DNA from: Gentiana macrophylla
Lineage: Eukaryota; Streptophyta; Magnoliopsida; Gentianales; Gentianaceae
Assembly (NCBI GenBank): GCA_026214975.1
Contig: CM047815.1
Coordinates: forward strand, 83,038,800 to 83,102,799
Reading direction: 5' to 3'
DNA length: 64,000 nucleotides
Shown here: one piece after another, positions 1 to 10,517 of the stretch
Position numbering within the stretch: position 1 is the stretch's first letter
Layout of the letters: each line of letters begins with the position of its first letter
Position numbers and translations under genes: made by a program
The notes under the pieces: model-generated
The model's input: the letters and a program-made list of their open reading frames with translations, nothing else
The model's database searches: none
Told to the model about the DNA's origin: nothing

Positions 1-1190
1 TTAGGAAAATAGTGCACCAATGAATACTCAAATCGGGATAAAATACCACTAGGGATTGAAGAACCGACAGGATGCTCAAGAGAGGAGGTGAGTTTTCTTG
101 GCTGACATAGAAATTTAAACAATGCTTATTCAAACTCGTTCAATGCTATTAGAAGAGATCACCCTACTTATCGATGGTGCGAAAACCCAGCAAGCAAGGA
201 CAACCGCCGTATCGAGTTCCATATAGGAACTTGAATAATAATCAAGTTTATCAAGAAAACACATCTAATCGAGAATTTACAATCATTACCAGATCCTATC
301 CTCAACATACCACTCAAAGTATACGGTAACTCAAAGTTCAACTCAACTGAAGGAGTTGAAAAATGGGAAAAACTAATGGAAAATATGATGGGTGTAGTAT
401 CTACTCAAGCTAAAAATATAGAAGCGATGGTGACTTTATTGAGTACAGTCACTAAGGACATGAGTTCAATGAAAACATCTATAAGTGGACATGATACCAG
501 GATGAGAGCGATAGAAGCCTCATTAAGGAATATGGAAGATCATTTGAGTAGGGAAGGTGAGCGTAATAACAATGAGACCCAGGGAGGATTACCAAGTAAC
601 ACTTTGAAAGGAACCCAAGAGAGGTAAATGTTGTAATTCACGAGAAGTAGGAAGCTCGAGTGGAAGTAATGGAGTTGAAAACCTTGGGAATAATGAAGTA
701 GAAGATGACTTAGATGTTAAGAATGATAAAGATGAACTTGAATTCTGAGACGAGGAAGAAGAAATTATAGACAATTTCTTAAAAGAAATAAAAGTTCGAA
801 CTGAAAGTGAAAAGGAAAATTGGGTAAAAATCCTAAGATTACAGAAAGATCCCATGGATAAAGATTTAAGGACTTTATTTAAGGAACACATTAGAATGGA
901 AGAAAATGAAAACAAGGATGAAAAACATGAAGAAATGAAGGAATCTGAAGTAGAGATTGATTAGGGAACAATTTAAAAGAAAGAATTCAAGAACACGAAA
1001 CATGGCGTGAGTAATACTCAAGGTTTAAGGAAAAGGAAAAAGAAAGCGACAAAGGAGCCAAAGGTCATAGATTTAGAATCTTTACCTTACCCTCCTAAAG
1101 ATCAAATCAAAAAAGGCAAAAGCGATAAAGTATGCTCGTTTCTGGACACTTTTCGTCATATTCAAGTTAATATCACATTATCGAAGCTTT
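1..1190 (+). pseudogene. Athila-type gag, 3' part (copy 1), frame-broken
   Basis: C-terminal part of the retrotransposon capsid (gag) polyprotein; gag packages element RNA in cytoplasmic particles. Visible pieces are an 83-residue segment at 376-627 with the GGLPSNT motif found near the end of Athila gag proteins, then a highly charged Lys/Glu-rich linker (630-1,000) and a basic RKRKKK stretch near 1,025-1,060. The downstream piece at 1,007-1,192 holds the SLPYPPK stretch that precedes the protease. Frames switch several times. The matching, more complete copy is at 12,831-14,830. I see no zinc knuckle. Confidence 0.7.
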
Positions 1191-1329
1191 GATTAATATA
1201 CTGCCTATGGAAAATTTAGAAAGAAATTACATCAAACAAGAAAAATTAGAGGAATATGAGAATATATGCCTAAATGAAGAATGTTCCGCAGTCTGCGGCA
1301 TAAGTTACCACCTAAGCTGAAAGATCTGG

Positions 1330-1720
1330 TAGTTTTACCATTCCGTGTGAAATTGGAGGATTTACATTTAAGAAGGTCTTATGTGATCTAGAGCAAGTAT
1401 AAATCTCATGTCTTATGAGGATTATAGAAAGTTAGGCATAGGAAAGCTTACTAAAGGTGAAATGACTCTGCAAATGGCGAGATAGATCGATTAAGTACCA
1501 CTAAAGGAATTATAAAGGACATATTGGTTAAAGTAGACAAATTCTATTTTCAGTAGACTTTGTAGTTATGGAAATGGAAGGCGGTTATTGGCACCTCTTA
1601 TTCTAGGTCGTCCATTTCTAGCTCTGAGGAAGAACTTTAATCGATGTTCGAGAAGGAGAATTAATCTTAAGAGTCAATGAAGGCGAAGTTACTTTCAATA
1701 TTTTCAAAGCTATGAATCAT
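1330..1720 (+). pseudogene. Retropepsin-like protease region (copy 1)
   Basis: Aspartic protease that would cut the gag-pol polyprotein. Read across small frame breaks, it shows FTIPCEIGGFTFKK, then a DLGASINLM active-site motif near 1,390, then LQMADRS, and ends with PLILGRPFLA near 1,600. These mark the Athila/Tat protease, where the usual DTG/DSG is DLG. The Asp is kept. The linker to RT continues at 1,712-2,032 with one clean 106-residue segment. Confidence 0.75.
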
Positions 1721-2049
1721 GCATCAGCAGAATCATGTTCTTTTATAGAAGATATTCATTACATCTATGATAATCGATTACCAACTTTTGAAATGATTAG
1801 AAGAATGCTTAACTCTGTCTATCTATATAAAGAAGATGAGGAAGACATTGAAATGAAAGAGATAATTCTTTCTTTAGATACTGAAAGTTTTACCTTTAAG
1901 CCACCATGGCATAAGCACTTGGAATTAGAACTAGAAGGACCGGTTCTTAAATCGTCAATAGAAGATCCGCCAAAGAACCTGGACTTGAAACCATTACCTT
2001 TAAATCGAAATATGCTTTTCTTGAAGCGATAATCTATTACCAATTATTA

Positions 2050-3520
2050 TTTCATCGACTTTAAGCGAGCAACAAGAAGATCAATTACTTGGAATGTTGA
2101 AAAAGCATAAGAAAGCTTTTGGATGGGCGATTCTTGATATTCGAGGTATTAGCCACGAGATTTGCGTTCATAAGATAATTACGAAGGAAGATGCTAAGCC
2201 TTGTATTCAACATAGCGCCGCCTCAACCCAAATTTGCGGTTAATTGTTAAGAAAGAGGTCATTAAGCTATTAGAGATGGGAATAATTTTTCCCATATCGG
2301 ATAGTGAATGGGTAAGTCCAACTCAAGTGGTACCAAAGAAAGGAGGTTTCACGGTGAAAGAAAATGATAGAAATGAATGGATTCCAACAAGAGAAATTAC
2401 GAGGATATCGAATGTGCATTGATTTTAGGAAACTAAATGATCATACTAAGAAAGATCATCATCCACTTCCATTCATAGTTCAAATGTTGGAGCGGTTAAG
2501 TGGTCATAAATATTCTTGCTTCTTAGATGGTTATTCGAGATATATTCTGATTTTCATTGCGCGAGGAGATAGGGGGAAAGACTACTTTCACTTGTCCTTA
2601 TGGAACTTTTGCGTATAAAAGAATGCCGTTTGGTTTATGTAATGCTCGACTACGTTTCAAAGATGCATGATGGCTATATTTTACGATATGGTTGAGAAAT
2701 TCTTGGAAATTTTATGGGCGACTTTAGTGTTTACGGAGATTCTTTTGGTAAATGTTTATCGCACTTAGAAAAGAGTGTTACCTTATTTGTGAGGATACCA
2801 ATTTAGTTTTAAATTGGGAGAAATGTCATTTAATGGTATCGGAAGGAATTGTTCTAGGCCATAGAATCTACGAAATAGGAATTGAAGTTGATAAAGCTAA
2901 GGTTGAAGTAATTGAAAAATTACCACCACCGAGTTAATCTAAGGACTCGAGAGGATTTCTTGGACATGCGAGGATTTTATAGAAGATTTATTGCAGATTT
3001 TTCAAAGATAGCAAAGCCCCACAAGTCATTTGCTTGAAAAGGAAGTACCTTTTAACCCGATAGTAAATGTAAGGAAGCTTTAGGACCTTAAAAGCGAGAT
3101 TAACTCTTGCACCGTGCTAATAGCACGATTGGAATTTACCGTTTGAAATTATGTGTGATGCGGTGATTTAGCGGTAGGAGGAGTTTTAGGTCAAAGATAT
3201 AACAAAATTCTCAAAGCTATTTACTATGCATCTCATCGTTAAATGCGACTCATTGAACTATACAACTCTGAAAAAAGAAGCTGTTGGTGTAATTTTTGCC
3301 TTAGATAAGTTTAGATCGTATATTGTTGGTTCTAAGGTAATAATTTATCTGAGACCATTCGACTTTGAAGTATTTCTTTGAGTAAGAAAGATCTGAAACC
3401 ACGTCTTCTTAGATGGATTCTCTTCTTGCCAGGAGTTCGATTTGGAAATTAAAGATAAAAGGAAGTGAGAATGTAGTAGTGAGATCATCTAAGTAGAATG
3501 GAAAATGATGGAGAAAAGGG
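2050..3520 (+). pseudogene. Reverse transcriptase and RNase H (copy 1)
   Basis: RT copies element RNA into DNA and RNase H removes the RNA strand. RT begins with an NLRLIVKKEVIKLLEMGII segment at 2,234 and continues with WVSPTQVVPKKGG, RMCIDFRKLND near 2,410, HPLPF and FLDGYS near 2,520. The MPFGLCNA stretch follows at 2,620. Beyond 2,940 come RREDFLD- and RRFIADFSKIAKPL-like residues leading into RNase H (CDA motif near 3,155, TTEKE-like near 3,260). Several codons expected to contain CAG or CTG are altered, for example the FLDGYSGY site, read here as YSRY. Frame changes occur roughly every 200 bases. Confidence 0.82.
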
Positions 3521-3619
3521 AATAGAAATTAAAGATTCATTTCACGATGAACAACTTTTTAGAATAGATACTCCTTCAACCATGCGGTTATTAAAGAATA
3601 GAATTCCTTCTAAGGAAAT

Positions 3620-4900
3620 GTCACCACTGGTTTGGAGATATCATTAATTACTTAACTTTGTGATTATATTCCGTCTCATTGGACTTAGCGTGAGAAAAAG
3701 AAATTCTTTTATGACTTAAAATTTTATTCTTGGGAGGAACGGACCTTTTCCGTAAATGTTCGGATGGGATAATCGAGAAAGTGTGTGCTGATAATGAAAT
3801 TTTAAGTATTTTATCATTTTGTCATGATCGTGAGGCGGGAGGTCATCATGGAGGATGGAAAAGCGCTTTTAAAGTTTTACAATGTGGTTTTATTGGCCTC
3901 GCTATATAGAGATGCTTATAAGTATGTCAAATCTTGTGAATCTTGTCAAAAATGGGAAATGTATCTAAAAAACATGAAATGCCTATGCAACCTATTTTAG
4001 AATGTGAGTTATTTGATGTTTGGGGTATAGATTTCATGGGACCATTTCTATATCTTTTGGAAAAAGATTTATTCTAGTAATGGTAGATTATGTTTGAAAT
4101 GGGTAGAAAGTGAAGCTCTTCCCACTAATGATACCAAAGTTGTCATACGATTTCTTAAAAGAATATATTTACGTTATGGCATTCGAGGGCTATCATTAGT
4201 GATAGAGGTTCGCACTTTTGTAATAGACCATTTACCAAGATAATTGAAAAATATGGTGTAACGCATAAGTTAGGAGCAGCCTATCATCCATAAACCGGTG
4301 GTCGAGGTAGAGGTGTCTAATAGAGATCAAAAGAATTGTAGAAAAGGCAGTGGATTCAAATCGAAAAAAGCTGGCGATTAAACTAGGCGATGCATTATGG
4401 GCATATAGAAACGACTTTTAAAACACCAATTGGTTGTTCTCCTATAAGTTAGTTTTGGTAAGTCGTGTCATCTCAGGTTGAGTTAGAACACCGAGCCTTT
4501 TGGGCTATTAAATTTTGAATTCGATCCTAAAAGGCATCGGTGATCATAGATTGCTTCAATTAATGAGAACTAGAAGAATTCCGTCTCGATTCTTATGAAA
4601 GCCTTTCGAATCTACAAAGGCATACGAAATCCTTTCACGATAAGAGAATCTATAGTCGTGAGTTCCATGTAAGTGATCGAGTGCTCTTGTACAATTCACG
4701 TTTAAAGTTATTTCGGAAAGCTTAAATCAAGATGGGCGAGTCCATTTAAAGTAACGAGTTTACAAATGGAAATTTGTTGAACTAAGCGATGGAAATACAA
4801 CTTTTATAGCCAATGGCCATAGAGTAAAGTTATTTGTGGAAGGAGAAGGAACGCCTTTGAAAGAAGAAATAATGCTACTAAGCGATCCTCCGACAAAGTA
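3620..4900 (+). pseudogene. Integrase (copy 1)
   Basis: Integrase inserts the cDNA into chromosomes. The HHCC zinc module appears as CHDREAGGHHGG (near 3,820) and CESCQK (near 3,940). The catalytic core shows WGIDFMGPF (near 4,020), VDYV and KWVESEALPTND, the ISDRGSHFCN region (near 4,200) and a GAAYHP block with the expected Gln-Thr-Ser-Gly-Gln region damaged (CCATAAACCGG at about 4,290). The C-terminal half has the VELEHRAFWAI region with breaks and ends with NGHRVKLFVEG near 4,830. No chromodomain is seen, as expected for Athila/Tat. Confidence 0.8.
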
Positions 4901-4939
4901 AAAAGCGAGAAAAAAGCGAAAAGCGAGAGAGTTAAACTC

Positions 4940-6051
4940 GGCCGAATACCAGGTGCTATCTATCTTTACTCTTTTTTTATGTGTTTTATTTATGTTTAAA
5001 GTAGTTTCGTCTTTTACGGATAGGCGTAAAAAAGCTGGATGTCTTTTAGATAGAATAGAAATTTTTATCTTGCTTTTAAAATTAGGCTTGGATAAAGATG
5101 TCGCGTTTAAGATAGAAGCTTGATTTTTGAGAAAAACAAGCAATTGTTGAGAGAGATCAGGTGAAAGAACTATGTAATGGAAAATCGAGAAGTTCGATAA
5201 AGAGAAGGGCAAAGTTTTAAGAAGGTGTAGAAAATTTGTGGAAAAAGTGAGCATGAAGGAAATGTAGGAAAGCACAACCAAATCCAGGATGAGTGTTTGA
5301 ATGTTGTTAAGAAGGAGCGATTAGGTGGTTATCGAAAAAATCGATGGAGATCAAAAGAAAATTGAGCGCCTCATTTCTTAAGGTTAGGTTGATAGAGCGT
5401 TACATGAACTCTGGAAGATTTAGAAGTATTGGAATTAGGACCTCGTGAATTTTGTAGTACTTATAAAATTTTTATATAACTTTTGAAAATTTTATAAATA
5501 GGATCTTTATGAAATTACTTAAAAGTTTTATAAAGTTTTTATAAAAAGTTTTTTTTTTTATTTTTAAGTTTTATTAAGTTTTAAAAAAAAAAAAAAAAAA
5601 ATTTTGGTCGGATCGATCCGACCTAACTTGAATCGATCGGAACTGAAAAAACTAAAAAAGGGGCGGGGACCTCTTTCTTCTTCTTCTTCTTTTTCTAAAA
5701 ACAGCCGCCCCTCCCTTCTTCCCCAATTGAATTTTTCCTTCAAATCATCACACACTATCACCATTAAACTACACCACTTCTTAAACTTTTCTCAATTTCC
5801 TCCTCTCTTCAAATTTGCATTTACATTGAAGTAATTTTCAAGGAAAGCTTCAACTTTCATTCAGCGACTTTCCATCTTTTCGGCCAAATTTCAACCTTTT
5901 AAGCTTTGTAAGGTAACATTGTAGTCACTTATTTTCTTAATTTCGTTTTTATGCAATTTTTATTTTCAATTGTTTTGTCACTCACATTTGTCTTGTTGTT
6001 TTGTGTTGTTTGTTTTTTTGTGTTGTTTTGTTATTGTGTCATTATCGTAGA
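4940..6051 (+). promoter_or_regulatory. Post-pol leader with palindrome and intron-like segment (copy 1)
   Basis: Non-coding stretch between integrase and the first post-pol ORF. It holds a transition from a T-run to an A-run (5,551-5,600), then the 14-bp palindrome TCGGATCGATCCGA at 5,608-5,621 and a half-like site at 5,631-5,640. A pyrimidine-rich leader with TTC repeats follows (5,668-5,695). A canonical-looking intron lies at 5,913-6,050: donor AAG|GTAACA, T-rich body, acceptor TCGTAG. It ends one base before the next ATG. All parts are kept in copy 2 at 18,620-19,713. An internal promoter with a 5'UTR intron is an inference. Confidence 0.5.
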
Positions 6052-7524
6052 ATGGCGAATCATCAAAGCTAGTAAAAAGCGTAAACGCATATCACTACCC
6101 AAATTCGATTATAGAAACTAGGCCTTTGATGAAGAAGAATTGGCGATTAGTTTTGAAAGAACGCGTCTCTTGCATGCTAAGAAAGCATTGAAAAATAAAT
6201 TTGGGCGGTGTTTAGTTGCAATAGAGAGGGCTTAGACTTTAAAGATTTGGGAAGGGAGGTGAAGAAATTTTGAAAAGCGACATTGGATGGAATTAGCTTG
6301 AGTTTAAGGTCGGGAGAAATTAACACCACCTTAGTAGGTGAATTTTATTCTTTGGTAGCAACTCACAATGCTACGGATGAAGGTGAGTTAACCTCTGTCA
6401 ACTTTGAGAACTAGGGCGAGTGCCGTTTACTCCTCACATTATTAATGCTATTTATGGTATTCTGATATACCGGAGAATGAGGATTATTATCTGATTTGGA
6501 ATTTGGATGAGCAGTGAGACTTTGATCATATTGTTGCGGTAGCCGAGAATGAGTTAGAGATCACTTTGCCGTCGGCATGAAAGCGAGTTTTCTATGGGAA
6601 ATGTATCCGGGATATGAAAGCCATTAAGCGTTTTATCAGTCACACTCTTTTACCCGACTCGGCATTTTACATCTTTTGGTAAAGAGGATTTGTGTATTGC
6701 TTGGGCTATAGTTAATGATGTACTGTGGATATAGGCGAGTGATGTGTAGAAGGGCCAAGGATTTTGCCCATTGCTGCTAGACGAGGCGATCACATGCCTT
6801 TTCCGTGTTTTATTTCTTCCTTGTGTCGTCGGATAGGAGTCACTGAGCTCCCAAATGATAATTTGATGATGGTGGATGACACACTTATAGGTCTGGTTAC
6901 CACTTAGGCGGCGGGAAGAATAAACTTTTTGGACCACTAACCGTCAGCGACCTCGGCTACTCTCAATCTCTCTTTGTCCCTCCTTCATCGGTCAAACTCA
7001 AACTCATCTTCCCAATACCATCACTTACGACATGTTTCAATCCATGGCCTATGATGTTCATCGTGCTAATGCCAATATGGCTGTTTTGCGGAAAGGAATA
7101 AATTATAGTGCGAAGATTTACGTCAAGGCATACGAGGTTTATATCAAATGAATATCTTGCAAAACCCTACCTATGCGAGATGGATATTCCGCAATGCCAA
7201 ACCCGACCTTATACCTTGCCCGATTTCATTCCACGATGCCACCACCCTCGGATTTCCAACAAATGCCACATTCTTTTGGATTTCAAACTAGTGGTGTAGG
7301 AGATTTTTCGGCAGTACTATGGCAATTTGCGACATCGAGAATGGGTGGATCGGATCATTTGGCCATACCACGATGAGATGGGGAAGCACTTTTACGATAT
7401 CACGAGAGAGATGAGCTCGATGGGACTAGATAGCTCGATGCGGATGTCAACTTATTTTCAAGATCCATCCCAAGAATCGACCCGTTCTCAAGCTATGCCA
7501 AGTTCAAGCCACGTCGGTGAGTGA
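6052..7524 (+). pseudogene. Athila-type post-pol ORF, PF20167-like plant transposon protein (copy 1)
   Basis: ORF after pol, in the position of the so-called env-like ORF of Athila elements. Start ATG 6,052 follows an acceptor-like TAG directly; it ends HVGE-stop at 7,522-7,524. After frame repair the central part reads FISHTLLPDSAFYIF, then IAWAIVND, VDIG and HMPFPCFISSLCRRIGV (near 6,795-6,840). That pattern matches the 'putative plant transposon protein' / Athila ORF family (PF20167 or PF03078). The C-terminal third is rich in Met, Pro and Ser. I see no signal peptide or transmembrane helix, so an envelope function is not supported. About a dozen frame breaks. Confidence 0.55.
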
Positions 7525-8053
7525 TGAAGAGGAGTGATAATTTTTAAACATTCTATGGTTTTGACATTGAAACAATTTTATTTATCATGCACTTTTTTTT
7601 TTTTTTTTAAATTTTAAATTTTAAGTTGTTTTGATCATAGTAGAATTTTATCACGATTTTCATGTTTTCATTGCATATTATGGTATTAAGCATCGTGTAG
7701 AAAAATTTATCGTTATAACGTAATGAAAATGAACCAAAAATAGGAAGAAAACTTGTCACCTAGAAAAAACTAAGCATTTTTCAAGAAAAATCGACTACGT
7801 CCGTGAGCGGTAATGTTCGGATCGATCCGACTTTTCACGGATCGATCCGGCGTGAAATATACCGACTGACAACATTCTGCGGTTCGAGGCGGATCGATCC
7901 GGCCCTTTCTCGGATCGATCCGGTAAGTACAAAAGCGCGAAAGTAGATCTTTTCTACTTTTGCTTGATGGATGTATTCTATAAAAGGAAGAGCAGCGACC
8001 AACCTTTTGCTCATTCTTTCCTTTCTTCTATTTTAAATCTCTGTATTCGAGAA
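7525..8053 (+). promoter_or_regulatory. Second internal promoter-like block (copy 1)
   Basis: Four copies of the palindrome CGGATCGATCCG sit at 7,818-7,829, 7,838-7,849, 7,890-7,901 and 7,911-7,922. They are followed by an inverted repeat around 7,940-7,960 (AAGTAGA / TCTACTT) and a good TATA box, CTATAAAAGG, at about 7,978-7,987. The next ORF starts 67 bases further at 8,054. The arrangement closely resembles the LTR promoter at 11,053-11,206, including the spacer GGCCCTTTCT between two palindromes. Promoter activity is inferred from layout. Confidence 0.55.
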
Positions 8054-8928
8054 ATGTCTAACCGATCCTCTCCCTCGGTTAATAGTTTATGAGCCACATC
8101 GCTTTGATGGTGTGGTCCCGAGAGGCATGCCTCTTGTTTTCATAATAACGTCCGAGACATCTAAATTTCGTCCGTTCTCTATTACGATGGAGAAAGGCTT
8201 AAACTCTTGAAAAAATTGATCGGTGGGGGCGTAATCTAATCCGAGGTTGCGGGTGGAAAAAGTTGATAAGGACTCCCAGAGGTCGAGTAAACATTTCGAT
8301 AGTTAGAGATTTCTTTGCGTCTCTCCTTTGAGATAACGTGATAGCCTCATCTCAACTTATTCTGATTAGGGAATCGTTATTTCATTTTCACGATTATCAT
8401 AAATCAAATCTATCAAATTCCACCATGTACTTTTGATGAAACCCACACTTGAGTTTCTTTGGGAACTTGGGGATGCGTATAATGTTGTAAACCGTACCAT
8501 GAAGCCTTTGATTCGTATTTCCGTTGTTTGATCATAACTATGATTCTTCAACTCGGCTTTACCCCTCGTTTAAGGGCTTGAAGCGCTTCATTAATTCTCG
8601 GATCTATCCAACTAGAGATTTTTATGGGGTTACGGATGATGAGATCTTTCTTTGTTGTATCGTTATTTGTAGGAGCATACATTGATTGGGGAGTTTTGAT
8701 TTTTAAGGCTGCAATTAATTTTGCGGTAGAAAGGCGTAATAGGGAAAACCGCTACCATTTGCACAGGTTATCTCTCACCTTTGTATCCAAGCTGAATCAC
8801 GTGCTGAGTTTGCTCTTGGCGAGATTTTTCCATCTCGTGATTCTCGATTAGGATTACTTCGGTGGATACTCCCGGATGTTCATCTACGGTTTGATAATCG
8901 GTTAGAAGTTATGTTGTTAAGTTGGTAG
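8054..8928 (+). pseudogene. Unrecognised second post-pol ORF (copy 1)
   Basis: Stretch starting at ATG 8,054 (MSNRSSPSV) 67 bases after a TATA box and ending at TAG 8,926-8,928. It is conserved in copy 2 (21,719-22,598), including the start and the stop. Readable pieces include VPERHASCFHNNVRDI, KPTLEFLWELGDAYNVVNR (near 8,435-8,490) and NFAVERRNRENRYH (near 8,715). I do not recognise the family. The frame is interrupted many times in both copies, so it could be a decayed ORF or one scrambled by sequencing error. Confidence 0.4.
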
Positions 8929-9704
8929 TTGTTTAAATTAGTTGTTTAATTGTTTTTGTTGTTTGTTACTTTTATTTATAGTTTGTAATAGTGTTTAATA
9001 TATATGTCATTTTCTTTAATCAAAATAATATATGGTTGCTAAAAATAAGAAATAATAATCAAAATCATATAAAATTTTAATTTTATTTGCAACCTACTTT
9101 TATTTACTCACTTTGAACATCGGAACGATGTTAGTTTTAAGTAAGTGGGGAGTGGAAGTAAGTTAGTAAATAAAAATTAAAATTTTCTTATATAAATGTA
9201 TACTTAATTGCTCAATACTTAGTTTATTTTTCTTGGAACAAAATAATTAGATAATATATAATTAATATGAATAAAAACAATATAAATTGGTAAGAATAGA
9301 TTTTAATTAAGTAAAATAAAGTAGATATATTATAATTATATTATATATGTCAATTTTAGATCTTTATAAGATTTTAAGTATATGTAACTATACATAAATA
9401 TTATCAAGTAAGTTTCATATGAAATTTTAGCAAATATACTTATATTTATAATGAATTTTTAGAATAATTTTCTTTGTAAAATGAAATATGAATATGGAAT
9501 CGGATTAGGAATGATGAGATTTTGACACCACAAAAATTACCTCAACCTTGATTAGAGTGATCAAGACCTCACTCGAAATAGCCATTTTGATCATAACCGA
9601 CCCTTGGCTTATTTTGGTCTACATTTCCTAAAAATCCCACGAGTTTATGCGTCTTATGAAAGGAGATGATAGCACTGAAGCTAAGGATGGTGTATGTTGA
9701 GGTG

Positions 9705-9735
<31 letters not shown>

Positions 9736-10517
9736 CACCATATTTGAGAGAATTGTCGAATACAGGTATCTTCCTTATCTTTGATCAGCGGATATCGGTA
9801 GTAGCTTCAATGATTTGAGTGCGGTAGGGTGTTATCTAAAGCGTCTATATCACTATGAGGTATAAAGCTCGATAAAAATTTGAATCATAAGATCTCAAGA
9901 ATGATTACGAGTTTAAGAAACCGGACTCGTAATTTTAGATCGAAAAGTATTACTCCGATCAATCTTGATGAAGCAATGCTTGTAAATTTGATTTTCTACA
10001 CACTCACGCTTTTAGTTCTTAATATTGAAAAAAAGAGAAAATCTGAAAAATAGTTGGAAAAGGAGATATTATTAATCGAAGCTGTTTTTGATCAAGCGTG
10101 AAGGTGTGTAAATACGTCGACTTGCCTCTTTCTCTTTTTGATTTTTTTCTATCTTTTCGATTAACCAATGTCTATCCTAAAAGTATTAGCCATCTTGTCA
10201 ATTACTTGACTTAGTCTTTGATTCAAATATTTCATATAAGTTGAGATAGGAAAATAATTCTAGAATTTTAATTATATTTATTGAGTAGATTTTGTGAAAT
10301 TTCATTTGAATAATAGTTGATAAATAATTTATCAAAGTTATCTACACTTTTTATCTTATTAATTTCTAAGAAAGATATAATTAATATGTTTATAATATTG
10401 AAATGATATTTTACTAATTTAAAAATTGTATCTACCACTTATATTATTTTTATCGTAATTTTTATATATTACGCTTATTTTGCTCGAGGGCGATCAAAAA
10501 GCTAAGTGGGGAGTAGT
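8929..10517 (+). other. AT-rich 3' untranslated region and polypurine tract (copy 1)
   Basis: Non-coding AT-rich region kept almost base for base in copy 2 (22,599-23,651) until the gap. It contains a small hairpin, AACATCG-GAA-CGATGTT, near 9,116-9,132, a PPT-like AAGTGGGGAG near 9,142, a long A-run at about 9,703-9,734, and the terminal PPT AAGTGGGGAG at 10,504-10,513 just before the LTR. I see no coding sequence in it. Confidence 0.6.

Larger units (their letters stand above)
1..10517 (+). mobile_element. Athila-type Ty3/gypsy retrotransposon, copy 1 internal region (5' end outside window)
   Basis: Internal part of a long Ty3/gypsy element. Order: end of gag, protease, reverse transcriptase, RNase H, integrase, non-coding leader, post-pol ORF, second leader, another ORF, long AT-rich 3' region, then a polypurine tract and LTR. 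The protease motif DLGASINLM, the IPCEIGGFTFKK lead-in and the integrase motif VDYVSKWVE (after small frame repair) are typical of the Athila/Tat branch. The same string of sequence recurs about 13.68 kb downstream as copy 2. The 5' LTR and most of gag lie before the window start. Reading frames are broken at many points, mostly by one or two bases. Confidence 0.88.

Noticed and set aside
4760..5281. Long minus-strand ORF (173 residues), repeated at 18,413-18,943
   Set aside because: It overlaps the integrase C-terminus and leader on the opposite strand; conservation comes from the near identity of the two copies. Composition is low-complexity Phe/Ser/Leu and no domain is seen.
6052..7524. 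Retroviral-type envelope gene
   Set aside because: Position suggests an env-like gene, but no signal peptide, cleavage site or transmembrane segment can be seen, and the conserved motif fits the plant transposon protein family instead.
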